From the NCBI GenBank assembly GCA_002946415.1, contig NJPS01000038.1, forward strand, positions 481,786 to 545,785: a stretch of 64,000 nucleotides of DNA, written 5' to 3'. Made by a program: the position numbers and the translations under genes. Source of the DNA: Rutstroemia sp. NJR-2017a BVV2. Lineage: Eukaryota; Ascomycota; Leotiomycetes; Helotiales; Rutstroemiaceae. The notes under the pieces are model-generated. The model had not been told where the DNA came from and did no database searches. It worked only from the letters and a program-made list of their open reading frames with translations. Shown here piece by piece: positions 33,614 through 46,900 of the stretch (position 1 is its first letter; each line of letters opens with the position of its first letter).

Positions 33614-34278
33614 ATGAAGTGCACACTTCCTATAATTTATTCCCTAATAGTATCCTTCACGGGAACAGTTGTCAGCAAGGAAACCCAAAGACCCCAATCA
33701 AACAACCATCTTGGACCAGCCATGCCTCCAACGTCCGACCCCAGCTCTGATCCCGTCGGTGGAGGTGATACGATTATCTTATCCGACGTTCTAGGCAGAG
33801 ATCGAAGTATCAATGTATTCGCGGGCTTCACCAGAGATATTGCATCAATAAGTGAGCGGCTCGCTGATAGTGGCCAAAATACTACGATTCTTGCTCCTGT
33901 TAACTCTGCGATAATGGGTCTGCCCCAGAAGCCCTGGGAAGACCCCGCAGATTATGATAATCTTGGCGCGAATGCATATGAGGGCGAGGACGGGGAAGAA
34001 AGAGCGCATAAGAACCTTCGCAGGTTCGTGGAGGCGCATATCGTACCGGCGAGTCCATGGAAGGAGGGGGAGAAAGTAAAGACATTAGTTGGAGATGAAA
34101 TTTGGTGGGAGAGCAAGGATGGTGTAAAACGAGTAGGTTTTTTCCGCATAGAAATGGCCAACCTGCGCTAATCAATCTGCTGCAGTTACAGCCCGGTGAT
34201 ATCGAGGTGTCTGGTATGGCTGGCGATGTGCACAACGGACAAGTTTGGATACTGAAGAAGGTGAGGAACTACACGTAG
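33614..34278 (+). CDS. Small secretory fasciclin (FAS1) domain protein
   Basis: Exons 33614-34132 and 34186-34278 (53-bp intron) give 203 aa. An N-terminal signal sequence (MKCTLPIIYSLIVSFTGTVVS) precedes a short polar linker. One FAS1 domain follows: FAGFTRDIASISERLADSG, the H1-type NTTILAPVNSAI, a RRFVEAHIVP segment, and DIEV...NGQVWILKKV at the end. Single-FAS1 proteins of this size in yeasts and moulds are vacuolar or secretory-pathway proteins of unclear role. The ATG at 33614 is chosen over an in-frame ATG at 33557 because it puts the hydrophobic signal at the extreme N-terminus. Confidence 0.88.
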
Positions 34279-35127
34279 GAAAAATATATCTGAGATGAGC
34301 GCTGGATACTCCTACTCTCTTAAGTCGAGACGCAGCATAGAACTATGCGCCAGAGCTTCTAATATTCGCATAACAAAGAACAACTCATTGCTTGAAGCAC
34401 TTACGGGGTGATTGAGCATATTCTTAGCTTGCTAAAGGCATAGCTATTTGGGTTATCCGTTTTTCTGACTGCGCCGGAGGAAGTTGTTCTGTCCTGGTGG
34501 ACTTTGCCCTGCGCATACGACTATAAAGTACCACATGGACGCGCCTTAAAGCTTTAAATACTGTAGATACCTAGTGATAGAGTGCGCATATACTAATGAT
34601 GACACTATGGCCTACATAGCCCGTATAGCATCGCCGGATGGTAGTTCTAAATTATGTTCTTGTGAGTTCTGCGATGAAGTTTTCATATTGTCGTCAGCCT
34701 TGTAGAGCAGGCTGGCGGAATTTACCGGCCCGGTGCGCTAGGGGAAATCATCATTGCGATCACTTGGAAATTCTCGCACTCAAACGACAGTTCACAACGC
34801 AATCTAGCTCCTGTTGACAACTACAAGGTCTTGAAAATCTTTACGATTGCAGTGCGACTAAAGTTCCAGAATTCAGACTCCAAATTCACTTCTATGTGAC
34901 GACATCAGGGCCTGTTACTCCATTGCGCCGGAGCTCAAAGCCTTGCGCGTATCTTTAAGAAAGCTCGTCAGTACTTTCCCGGTTTCCTTCACTTGAAAGC
35001 ATTTGTCTATTGTGCCGGTTTCTATTAGATAAATCGATCTCCTGCGACCTTCATTCAGCTGATGTATTGTTCTGAGTAGCAATTTAATACGCCCTATCTG
35101 TAGATCAATCACTGAAGTCCTCTCGCT
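34279..35127. promoter_or_regulatory. Intergenic region with sin3 promoter
   Basis: 850 bp between the fasciclin gene stop and the sin3 start, both on the + strand. No gene and no distinct element recognised. Confidence 0.4.
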
Positions 35128-38100
35128 ATGAACAATCAACCACACGGCCCCTCAGCCTTTGACCGAGATCGCGAAATGGAAGAACAGCACCGACAACGTG
35201 CGTTGCAACAACAGCAGGAAGATCTGGCAGCGCGTGAGCGCGATATTGAGCGACAAGAGAGAGAGCGACAGCACAGGGAGCAGTATCAACCACAGCCGCC
35301 CCATCAGAGCAATACCGGCAGTATTCCTCTGCATCAACCTGTTGCAAATCGAACCACCACAGCTATGCATAGCCCCGGAGGCATCCTTGCCACTCATGGA
35401 ACGCCTTTGGGAGCACCAAGCGGGCCCGGCAATGCGTTTGGTGGTCCTCTTCACAATGAAGCAGCACGCACTCTGCAACATCATGCTCAAAATCCCGCTC
35501 AACAGCAACAACCGCATTTATTCAACGCTGCTATACTCGCTCATGGAGGGGCTCCATCGGCAGCCAATGTCACTCTTGGAGTTCCTGGTGTCCCTGGTGT
35601 TGGCTTTAACGGACAATTGCAGCAACAGCAGCAACAGCAAGATGCGGCTGCTGCAAGATTGATGCCGTTTGGGGGACCTATTACCCCTGGACATCAAATC
35701 AGTGGCCCGGCAGTTCTCGCACAAGGTGGACAACAGCCTATACTTAATGTGAGTCTTGCGCCTCCCTCCAATGATTGGCCATTCTTGGTCGTTAATTTTA
35801 CTTTCATTCACTGTCGTGGAAGCGAAAACTAATCTTATCCTCTACAGGATGCTCTGAGTTATCTTGATCAAGTCAAGGTTCAGTTCGCTGATCAACCTGA
35901 CGTCTACAACCGATTCCTTGATATTATGAAGGATTTCAAAAGCCAGGCGTAAGTCTATCTACAATCCTGGTTGTTGAGAGCACGTTGCGCTAGTCGTTAC
36001 TACCATTTTCCACATCTTGGAATTTAGCTGACTGGGCTCAGTATTGATACACCAGGGGTCATAAACCGAGTCTCCGAGCTATTTGCAGGCCATCCGAATC
36101 TCATTCAAGGCTTCAACACATTCCTCCCTCCTGGTTACAGAATCGAGTGCGGAGCAGGGAATGATCCAAACACAATCAGAGTAACGACGCCCATGGGAAC
36201 AACAGTGCAATCTATAACAGGTAGTGGTCGTGCGCTACCCGATACAGTAGTTGGACACAGCGGCACAAACGGCTTCTACAATCCGCAGCGATCAGGAAAC
36301 TGGCAGCAACAGCCTCAGCATACAGTCGAAAGTCCGGAAGCTGTTTTTAGCCCACCTCACCAAGGTGCTGGTGCTGCATACAATCACAATCAAGCTCAAC
36401 TTGCTTACGAAGCACAAGCCCAGGCCGCTGCTGCTCACCAGCAACAACAAAGAGGCGTGTCTCAGTTGACCAGTGCTGTTAGTGCGACTTTGGGACAAGG
36501 CGCTCCAAACGCCCAAGCAGCAACACCTGGCGGTGGCTCAGGGAATATGAACGGCGCTGGTACACAACCTGGCATGGAAAAGCGTGGACCAGTTGAGTTC
36601 AATCATGCAATCAGTTATGTCAACAAGATCAAGGTATGAGCGATAGCTTCGCTGGGATGAATTAAGTCGTACTTACTCTACTTTTCCCCTAGAATCGGTT
36701 CCAAGATCGTCCCGAGATCTATAAACAATTTCTCGAGATTCTTCAGACATATCAACGAGAATCGAAACCGATTCAAGACGTTTACAGTCAAGTCACAACA
36801 CTGTTCGGCACCGCCCCAGACCTTCTCGAAGACTTTAAGCAGTTCCTACCCGAATCTGCAGCTCATGCAAAGGCCGCTGCCAAGGCTGCTGAAGAGGCTA
36901 CTGCAATGCCAGAAGCAAACCAAAATCCTCAACTCGTCAACCGCGGGCCTGCTGGCGAAACAAAGATGCCTCTGATGGGTAACTTTCCAATTCCACCGGC
37001 GAGTACCAGCAAACAAGACAAGAAACGGAAGGGTGGACCGCCACAGCAAGGACTTGGAGCTCAAATGAATAATGCTGGGGAGAGTTCTATGCGTGGTACT
37101 GGCCAACCGCAACCTAATAAGGTAGGTCAATCTTGGGACATGAAGATGTGATCAAGCATCTTGCTCTACTGCGCATTCCACATCATTATGTTACTTTTAC
37201 TAAGATAGCCTTTGCAGCGACCAAAAACCCACCACAACAATAAACCCTTAGCTGCAGATGCTGCTGCTGTGTCCCCAACTTTAACGCCTATAGTACCGGA
37301 GCCCCTTCCTCCTACATCAACATCCTCTGCGAGCCCAGAAGAACTGGCATTCTTCGACCGGGTTAAGAAATACATCGGAAACAAGTCTACAATGAACGAG
37401 TTCCTGAAGTTATGCAATCTCTTCTCACAGGATCTGATTGATCGAAACGTCCTCGTTCATAAAGTCAGTAATTTCATTGGTGGCAGTGCAGACCTCATGA
37501 ATTGGTTCAAAGCATTTGTCAGCTATGAAGGCCGAGACGAAGTCATTGACAATAGGCCCAAAGCGCCAACCGGAAGAGTTGCATTGAGCAATTGTAGAGG
37601 GCTTGGCCCAAGTTATCGCCTATTGCCAAAGAGGGTGAGTTCTCAAATACTTTTCTTGCCGCCAGTTTTAGCTTTTTCATGGATTTTGTGTCAAACGAGC
37701 AGCGCCACACGCATCTGTTCTACAGAACTACGTACAGCAGGGCCATGAGACTTGTTTGAAAGAAAAATGGCACGCGCTGGGTGTGGAGGGGGTGGCCAAG
37801 CGGTCGAAAAGAGCAGGCAAGACCTCGAAAGCAATGACAAGTAAATGGAAGAAGAGGTTGGAAAGGATATTAGAAGCTTTTACTGAATTTGAAATTCACA
37901 GGAACGATTGAAGCCCTGTAGCGGTCGAGATGAAATGTGCCATAGTGTCCTCAACGATGACTGGGCGTCACATCCAACCTGGGCCTCAGAAGATTCAGGG
38001 TTTGTTGCTCACCGCAAGAACATCTTCGAAGAGGGTCTTCATCGCATTGAGGAAGAGCGTCATGATTACGACTTCAATATCGAGTGCAATGCCAAAGTCA

Positions 38101-40264
38101 TCCAACTTTTGGAGCCCATCGCCCAGCAAATCGTCGCTATGGATCCTTTGGAAAGGGAAAATTTCCGCATGCCCATCGGTCTTGGCGGGCAGAGTCAGGC
38201 CATCTATAAACGTGTTCTGAAGAAGATTTACGGTCCAGAAAAAGGTCCGCAAGTGGTTGTCGATTTGTTCAAGGATCCTTGCGCGGTGTTACCTGTTATT
38301 TTGGCACGCCTCAAGCAGAAAGACGAAGAATGGACGTTTACTAGGGTAAGTTGTACGTCTTTCGTCTACTTGCGTTTGCTAACTTAGTCATTAGCGTGAG
38401 TGGAATCCTGTTTGGGGTGCGCAAGCAGGTGTGATGTATTTGAAGAGTCTCGATCATATGGGAATTCACGTCAAACAAGCAGACAAGAAGAACTTTGCTG
38501 CGAAGCATTTGGTGGATTCGATAAAGACCAAGCACGAGGAACAGAGACGTCTCCGTGGTTCCAAAGGCCCGACGCCCAAGTATCAGTACTCTTATCAGTT
38601 CACGGATCAGGAAGTTATCGGCAACGTCTTACACATCATGATCGTTTATGCAAGCAATGCGAATCAGCACAGCAGTTCCGAACGCCGCCGCATCTCGGAT
38701 TTCTTTGAAAAGTTTATCTCGGCATTCTTCGATCTCACAGATGAGTTCGTGGCTGCATATACCGCAAGCATTGATCGTGGCACGCCCGATGATGAATACG
38801 AAGATATTGCGCCAACAGAACTCTCAAATGGCCGGGGTCGAAGGCCTGTCAATGGCAAAAAGGGAGACTTGCGACGAGGCGTTCTCGACAAAGGGCGAAA
38901 CGGCACGAGAGCACGCGGACAGAAAGATGAAAGCGCTACCGGCAGCAAAGAGTCGACTCCGGATGTGGATTCCAATGTTGATGATGAAATGCCTGAAGTT
39001 GGTGAAGACAGAGCTATTACCGAAGTCACCAATGAGCGCTGGGCTGCAGTTCCAAGTGCCGTCGCAGTTCAAGGAACCAAGCCGCTCGAATCCGACGACG
39101 TAGAAATGAAAGCCGATCAGCCATTCCAAAGGGACTGGTACAATCTCTATTGTAACCAAACAGTCTTTGTATTCTTCAGCATCTTCCAAACCCTGTATCA
39201 ACGATTCAAGGACATCAAAGATGCCGAGGCAGCCGCCAGAGCAGAAGTTGAACGGGCAAGAAGTCTTAAGCCAGCGAAGCAAATTGGTCTTTTGAGCGAA
39301 AGATTGGACCACTTTACCAATCTTGATGAGCACGAAAGCTACTACTCCCGAGTCTTGGAGCTTGTCGAGGACTATATTAAGGGTGAAGTTGAGGAAGCTA
39401 AGTACCAGGACTTCCTTCGACATTACTACTTGCAAACTGGATGGAAGATTTACACTGTTACGGATCTGTTAAAAACGCTTTGCCGTCTGGGGGCCACCTG
39501 CTCCTCTCCCGATAGCAAAGAAAAAACTCCAGACCTCATCGAGCAGTTCATTCGCAACCGCGAGTCAAAAGAAACTTCTTTCAATGTCGAGATTAATCTG
39601 CGGAAACAGGCCGACAAGTATATCAAGGATGGAGAGTTATTCTTGATTAGATGGGTAATTATTATTTGAGCCAAAGTCATCATCTACCACTAACAATTCT
39701 TAGTATCCGAAGAAGAACGAAGCTACATCGCAATGGGTCCATCGAGATGAAACGACTTTCGATCTTGACATCATGGAGCGAAGGGAACGTTGGCAATACT
39801 ACACATCTTCCTATGTTCGTATTGAACCGACCGAGGGAGTTCCTCGTCGACTGCTTCGCAAGAGCTTACTTACGCGCAATCTACCTTCTGGAGACACCGA
39901 TTCTGAGGACGGATCTAATCAACGCAAACCCCTAGTTTGGAACGAAGACTTGACTCTCCGAATATGTGTAAACAGCTTTAAGATCATCTACAAGGAGCCT
40001 GGTTCGGAATATTTCATATATGCTGACAAAACGCTTGGAGGTGGTGAAAATGGGGAAGCAAGACAAAGGCTGAAGAAAGTTGAAGAGTCCCGAAATCAAC
40101 GATTCCACGAGAAATTCGGTATGAATAATCGTTGGATGAAAGGCCTCAACCATGATGAGGTATTAAAGGTCAACCAAGACTTCCAAAAATGGGTCACAGA
40201 TGGTGTTCTTCCTACAGGAGCTGGTTCTGCCGCAATCGATCACGAAGTTGACATGGCTAATTGA
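35128..40264 (+). CDS. sin3: Sin3 transcriptional corepressor scaffold
   Basis: Exons 35128-35748, 35848-35948, 36042-36633, 36693-37121, 37218-37634, 37902-38345, 38395-39654 and 39704-40264 give 1474 aa. The N-terminus is Gln-rich. PAH1 (about 208-276) begins [16 protein letters not shown]2 (about 426-492) begins [19 protein letters not shown]3 (about 622-682) begins [14 protein letters not shown]. The histone-deacetylase interaction domain starts [18 protein letters not shown] and runs through [15 protein letters not shown] long acidic and helical C-terminal region follows (Sin3 C-terminal domain). Sin3 bridges DNA-binding repressors to the Rpd3 deacetylase in the nucleus. Two introns interrupt PAH1 and PAH2 at family-typical places. 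Intron 5 is 267 bp and carries exon-like signals. Confidence 0.96.
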
Positions 40265-41452
40265 GTTTTGACGGAAGGCGATACTGGAGTTTACGGCCGG
40301 ACAATCAATTCAATGATGGTTTAGATATGTTTTTTCCCTTATTCTTTCCTTGTTTCTTGTTTGAGGATTTTATGGCGGAGGTCTTTTTATGCGTTTCACG
40401 GGTCCACTTTCTGCACATACATGTACCTCTTCGCCAGCATGGATATTTGATGGATTGTGAGGGGATACAACTACCATATCTCTTCAGGTATGCTTTGGTA
40501 GTAAAATCTTGAGTTGGCAAAAAATTTGCTTTGTATCATAGAATGGAACATTCAGGATGTATTTCGCTCCATCTGCTGTGCATATGACCACTTGGAATAT
40601 AAAAGATGCTTGTCCACTGTCCGCTCCGCCTAGTGCGACAGCTTCGATGATGAGTATTGAAAACCGGTACAACTCATTGCCCCGAATGGCCTATCCAATT
40701 TCACACACTCACTCCGTACATAACCACTCTCACCATCTCCGTGAACTTGCGGAAAGCAGAAAAGATGGGGACATAAGTCCCACTTCTACAGTACCTACAT
40801 GCACTAAACACACTACCGAACCCCAATCCATCGCCGGAACCACATTTTGATTTAGAGCCCGCAGTGGATGGTGATATTAGTCAGTGTAGATAGATAGACA
40901 TCACGAAAAACTAAATTTGAACGACATCCTTCCATAGTAGATTGCTTACTTGCCCGCAAGATTCCCCTTTACCTCTCATTGATACACAATCGCCAGCTAC
41001 GTCCGTCTTCTAAGACACCGATGTTTTCACACGACATAAATAGTAGAGATCTAGAGATGAGGACTGATTGTGGATAGACAGGCTGAATTGAATGAGATTG
41101 GCAACCAACAGTAACTTTCTCGATTTACAAACACCAATCACATTTAAACGAATGCAAAGAAGGAACAATGTTATTTCATAAGACGTTAAGAGACGTTGTA
41201 TTAGGTATTAAGTAGAACTAGTTGCCCTAGTGGCAGATTGCGAAAAGACAGTCTGGGTATAGGGGTATCAATACGCAGCAGAAATGCAACCGCAGCGCGA
41301 CCAAGACATGACAAACAATGATCAAAGTACTGCAAAATGAGAGTGGTATCAATCAATCTTGGGGGTATTTCAAGGAGATCCGTTTCCCGACAACAATGAG
41401 AAATCGCCTCATCACTCTTGGAAGAGATGAGACGTTAGTAGTGCGCGATAGC
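40265..41452. other. Intergenic 3' flank of convergent genes
   Basis: 1.2 kb between the sin3 stop and the Meu6-like stop; only 3' UTR-type sequence seen. Confidence 0.5.
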
Positions 41453-43292
41453 TTATGCGGTAGCAGAAACTTGAGGTGCGCTGACGGGAGCAGCAGCAAC
41501 TGGCTCGGCGACGACGGGCTCGGAAACAACGGGGGCAGCCTCAGCAGCTGGCGTCTCCTCCTCGGGGATCTTGTCATCAGTGTTCTCCTCAATCTTGCTC
41601 TCGGCAGTGGGCTCAACTGGCTTCTCGGCAGTCTTCTCTGTCTTAGGTGAAGACTTGCCCTTGACAGTGGCACGAAGCTTGGCGAATGGAGACAGTGGCT
41701 TCTCGGCCTCATCATCGCTAGTAGCAGACTTCTCCTTCTTGTTCAACCACGGGAGAGTGCTCTTTCGCTTGTCGGCCTTGGTGACAGGGGCCTCTGGGGC
41801 CTTGGTCTCGCCGTTGACTGCAAGTGCTTCGGTGGTCTCGGCTGGCACAGCAGGCTCGACGCTCTCGGCCAATGGCTCGGTGGATTCACCTGCTGGGATT
41901 ACTGGAGCATTCTCGGAAACAGGCTCCTCATCCTTTGCTGGAACTGCTGGAGCAGCGGCCTCAGGCTCAGGCTTCTTGTGAGAGAAACGAGATTGAAGGG
42001 TACCGAAGATGCTGCTGCGCTTGGTAGGCAGCGGCTTCTCAGCTGGTGTAGTAGGCGACACAGCCTCCTCGGCGGCCGGGGCAACGACAGGAGCCTCCTC
42101 AGTGGCAGGGGCCTCAGTAACTGGCACCTCATCAACAGGGGCGGTCTCAGTAGCAACTGGCTCAGCGACTGGGGCGGCAGCTGCCTCCTCGACTGGGGCT
42201 TCGCTCTTCTCTTCTTTCTTGCCGAAACCTGGAATGACACCGAAGATAGAGGTGCGCTTCTCAGGTTTGCGAGAACGAGAACGGGCTTTCTTCTCCTCCT
42301 TCTTTTCTTCCTTCTTCTCCTCCTTTGCAGCCTTGACCTCGGCTTCCTCCTCTTTCTTCTCGGCCTCCTCTTCCTTCTTCTCCTCCTTTGCCTCGGCCTT
42401 TTCTTCCTTCTTGGGGGTGGCAGCACCAACGGTAGGCTTAAGAAGAGCAGCGTGGGAAGTCTTGTATGTCTCGCTAGATGTGACCGACTCAGCAATTTCC
42501 TTAGCCTCGGCAACCTTGGTCTTCAAGGTAGCGACCCAGCTATCACGGTCAACAAGGTTGGCAGCTTGGAAAGTGTGCTTGTGCCCGCTGATGATGAAAA
42601 AGAAGTCGACAGTGCCATCCTCAGTGACCTCTGAGACCTCAGACTACAGGGAATTGATGTTAGTACGTCTCAATTACAGCTCATCCGCTGGAGTCACTTA
42701 CGAGATTGATAATTCCAGCTGGGCTGGCCTTGTCGGTAGCCTTCTTGCTGAAGTAGAAGAGACCCTTTCCAGTGTGCGCAGACCAAGCGGCGTTGTGGTT
42801 CGCGACGTCTGGCTTCTCACCACGGAGGTAGGTGGTAAGGTGCTTGGATTCGACAGGTTCCGAACCGAACCAGAAGAACTTCTTCTGGAAAATGAAGCTC
42901 CTAGATAGGTAGCCAGTCAGCTTTTTGATCATTCCGTGGTCACGGCATCGCGCCAGAGTCCTCTTCGGGAGTCATTTGGACATTCTCCCCGTAGGCTCTG
43001 CCGATGCTTGTGGAGATTGATGAGGCGTCAAGACTTACTTGAGCAATCCAGGTCCCTTGTATCCTAGAACTCCCTCCTCAATAGGCTTCACTTCCTTGGC
43101 AGCTGGAGCAGCCTCGGCGGCGGTCTCTGCAGCGGGTTCTTCAGCGACTGGTGCTTCGGTGGTCACATCAGTGGTAGCAGCAGGTGCTTCCTCGGTCGCG
43201 GACTCAACAATAGGTTCAGTGGCCGGGGTTTCGATTGTTGCTGGAGCTGGGGCGGCAACAGGCTCCTCGACAGGCTTTTGGACTTCAGACAT
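41453..43292 (-). CDS. meu6: PH-domain protein, Meu6-like (meiotic expression up-regulated 6 family)
   Basis: Exons (complement) 43039-43292, 42702-42900 and 41453-42643; introns are 138 and 58 bp; 547 aa. The first 65 residues are Ala/Glu/Pro-rich and disordered. A pleckstrin homology domain spans about 72-200 (GVLGYKGPGLLKSFIFQKKF, GLFYFSKK, FFFIISGHKHTFQAANLVDR, DSWVATLKTKV). PH domains bind phosphoinositides or proteins at membranes. The rest is highly charged: a Lys/Glu block (about 230-270), then Ala/Pro/Glu-rich repeats. A basic motif returns three times: KRTSIFGVIPGF, KRSSIFGTLQSRF and KRKSTLPWLNKK; the R-x-S core is a possible kinase site. The upstream + strand is purine-rich, meaning a CT-rich promoter on the sense strand. 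The function in moulds is not established. Confidence 0.87.
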
Positions 43293-43424
43293 GTTGGAAT
43301 AGATAATCGAATCAACAAGTAAATGTTCTTTGGATTATATTGTTTGGCGGAAGGCGAGAGAAACTTAACCAGATATTAGATGGTATAAGTAACCTTTTTC
43401 TTTTCTTGTCTTCTGTTTAGAATG

Positions 43425-43485
43425 GGGGGGAAAGAAGAAGAAGGTAGAACAGGAATAGGAAGGAAGGAAGGAAGAGATTTATTAA
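43425..43485. repeat. Purine tract upstream of the Meu6-like gene
   Basis: GGGGGGGAAAGAAGAAGAAG followed by repeated GGAA units; it is a polypyrimidine run on the sense strand of the Meu6-like gene, about 130-190 bp before its start, as often seen in strongly expressed fungal genes. Confidence 0.6.
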
Positions 43486-43945
43486 AGTGAAGTAGGATAA
43501 CAAGATAAATAAGGAAGATTGGGATGAGGAAGAATTTTTAAATTTAAATTTTTTTCTTTCCTTTGAGCGAGGGTTAGGGAAAGGAAGAAATGGAATTGAT
43601 TTTCTCTGTTTTCACTTCTTTATAGTGGATGCTTTTATTATTGCTTTTAATATCCTTTTGATTTTAATATGGTCCGTGGCCCATGGAAGAGCTCCTTGGA
43701 TGGTGCAAGGGCTGACAGGGAGCTGTCGGACTAGCGAAATGAGGTAAATTTACTCTGATCTTTTCCCCTGGTAGGCATAGCTAGCCAGAGCAAATGAGCA
43801 AATGATACCTGATTCGTTCCATCTGCATCGACCTTCGGACGCTTCTATGAAATGTCTCGTGCATTGAGTCCTGTCCGTTCCGTCCTGTCCTGTTCTATCG
43901 TTCTTTCGTGCTTCTCCTGTCCCGCCATGTAGGAGCGAGTGAGTG

Positions 43946-43973
43946 GGTGGATGGATGGATGGATGGATGGATG
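43946..43973. repeat. (GGAT)6-7 microsatellite
   Basis: Perfect tetranucleotide repeat in intergenic DNA. Confidence 0.9.
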
Positions 43974-46900
43974 TTATGCGATGGTCTGCGGCAATAGCTT
44001 GCAGTCCACAGCTCACAGCTCACAGCTTCATGAACCCACCGCGAAATGGCAGGTAAACTTCGTACCTCCGCACCCTTCGCACCCTTCGTACACTTCATAC
44101 ACCTGTTCATTGGTTGGGTGCAGAGGCTACTTTGATATGGCACTAGTCAGATGAACAGAGCGGTAAAGCACGACCATTCCAAGGGACCACCTAGAACCAC
44201 TTGGGTTCATTTAGCACGGTAAGACTATCTAGACACTAGAAGACTAACAGACTAGAAGACAGCTCCACCTCTTCTTCTCTTCCATCGACATCCACTCGGA
44301 GGGAAAAGACTGAGAGGACTCACGACGAAAAGGACCAAGTACTGGCTGGATGCATGATTCCTACTGGACCACAGAAAGCCAAGCGAGGATCGCGGATTGC
44401 AGTTTTTATGTACCGGCAGCGGTATGCATCCAATCTAACAATCTACGATACCCCTACCCTTATTGTGCTAAAACATTTGGATATGCAGCTGATCATGATC
44501 ATGATCAACACCCTCATCGAAGAGGAGCACGAATTCTCCTGTACTGCAGAGGACCAGAGGTAGAGATGCTTCGTACCGTAAATGGAAAAAGACCGTTGAC
44601 GGTTGAAGAGAGCGAGGGGAGAGAACGATGGAATTCACGAATCACGACCTGTTGCAGCTAAGTAGGTGCATGGCGCATAATGAGTTTCATCCATATTTCT
44701 TCATAATCCTCACCATCCTCCTCTATCCCCATTCTAGACCTCGAGTTACTAGTTACTCTGATTGCTGTAGTGTACACATTGTATTCCATCCCTTCCATCT
44801 ATCGTAAACACGCCATCCACGGCGAGAAAAGCCAATATCCTACCCTACCTACATACACACATGGGTAGGGCTCTAGGAGGCAGCACAGCACGAAAGCATA
44901 GCAAACAAGATCGTCATTGATCATGCGAGCAGTAAGCATTCACTGTGAGAAAAAGGTTTGTCTCCATGATTGGTTTGGGAAAACAGGTAGTTAAGAAATA
45001 AAATCCTGCATAAGACAGCCAACCACCAAAACCCCTGGAAAAATGGAGGAAAAATAGAGTCGAGTCGAGTTCATGCTCAGTCTCCCTTTTCCTCTTACCC
45101 CTGTATATCCAAGTGCATTGCCGCTCGAGCTTGCGCACCCCCTTTTCCTGTCCGACTCAACCTTTTTGAGTCGGCAGAGAAACATTCGATCTGCATACCT
45201 CTGTAGTTAGTCGGTGACAGGTCAAATTCTTGCCTATAGCCTGTTAGCCTGATTGACCTGCACCACTCTGTGCACTTGTATTCGACACTTTCCACCCCGA
45301 CAGAGTAATAATATCTCCTCTGAAGAAAGCATCAGCGAAGATAAGCAAATAGGACAAGCAAAGCTTTGACTTCGTAGTTGGTCTGTGTCAGCCGGTTCCC
45401 AACTTTCCAGGAATCAACTCCAGTTTTAATTTACTTTGGATGGTCCAGCATGTCCAACCTCTCTTGCACGCCCGTTGAATTAAAGATGGCTGGGGCAAAG
45501 TCGGGAAATTCACACTGGTAGCAAGGTGGAACTTTGATGGATATTACATCTTAGACTCCGAGATAGGTTTCACAATTATTGTCGTGTTATCGTCACTGAG
45601 AAACCTCCCGTGCCTCCCTATGCCAAGCACCTGCTTACAAGGCAGTCTACTGCAAGCGGCCTCCTATTCACATGATGCCGTACCTGGCTGCGTTTGGCCG
45701 AGGAGGTGGATGTAGACGCATGCAACGGGGTTGAGTAAGTATAATCAGCACCCCCAAAAACCGCGCTGGCGACCTTTTACGTTCCTGCCATCCATCCAAT
45801 GCGCTCATCACCACCGACTGAAGGAAGAATCATGCGACGGTTTACTCGTTTCTAGAATTCTAAGACTGCCCCATTAAACTAAGGAGTCATACTATTGGCC
45901 CATTTCCACAATGAACACCAAAACACCCATGGCGTCTCGAGGGGCAACCAGTCATATTCCATAGTTTCGCCCTTTTTTTGTGGAGCTTGCTAATCGTGCT
46001 AATATCCCATATGCCCCTCGCGCACCTCGCTACCCTTACACAGTCTCTCATCTCATGATCATGAGAAAGCCTTAATAAAGGAGCCTTAAGTTCCAACTCA
46101 CAGCTTGAAGAGGTAACCCGACCCTGTATCTTTGTCTTGTGAGGATGTGTTTGATAGATAACCTTGATCTGGCTCGAATGCGAAGATTGGAGGTGTCGAG
46201 TAAGATGTATCTCGATCGCGATCTCGGATGGTGGCCTCTTCGTATCAGACACGCCCGGCCATCCATCCATCCAGCAGCCAGACTTCACCACCTCACGCGA
46301 TAACGTCCGGCAGATCCATTTGAGACTCCTTGCCATCCCGGCGACGAATGATGGTCTGGTTTCTGGCACTTCTGCCTGTCAAAATATCAGGGTTTCGATA
46401 GGCTATGGGGATTGGGTCCGACATGACTCGTCCAAGCCGCCCTCTATCCTACAAAGTACACATGGGAACGGTGTATTTCGCGCCGTTCGCCTACCGCGGG
46501 GTTCAAAGGCGCAACGCTTATCCCCGGAATATGGGATGAGGTGGTATGAAAGTGGCGTTGTCCGGTTCAACCGTTCAGGTGCTTTCGGCGCTTCTTGCGT
46601 GATACTGACATTTCGGCTCGACATTAGTGCTACGGCACTTACCTAAGGGCGTCATGCCACACTTCAGATCCTCACAGAACCCTCACAATCATTACAATCA
46701 ACCATTAATCTCAGCCATTATTACCGAGGAAACATTCGTTCGAGTGCGAATGTTTGTCGCTTTTTCCGCTTGAATCTCTCGCGACCAAGACAATGAAGCA
46801 TCGAGCGGGCAAAAGCAAAAGCGGTAGCTCTCGGTGAAGCACGCCGCTGTGCTCGAATGTAAGGCACATGCTTGTAAAAGTTTGTGATTATAACAAACGC

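Noticed and set aside
37785..37850. tRNA-Leu/Ser A-box-like TGGCCAAGCGGTCG inside sin3 intron 5
   Set aside because: No convincing B box, acceptor stem or anticodon arm can be paired; the similarity is limited to one short box.
41571..42908. Long open frames antisense to the Meu6-like gene (up to 299 codons)
   Set aside because: Produced by the Ala/Glu/Pro/Lys codon bias of the real gene; the sense model has a PH domain and clean splice sites.
45887..46646. Two 160-codon open frames on opposite strands
   Set aside because: They overlap, lack domains, signal peptides or splice-supported extensions, and look like chance frames in GC-balanced intergenic DNA.
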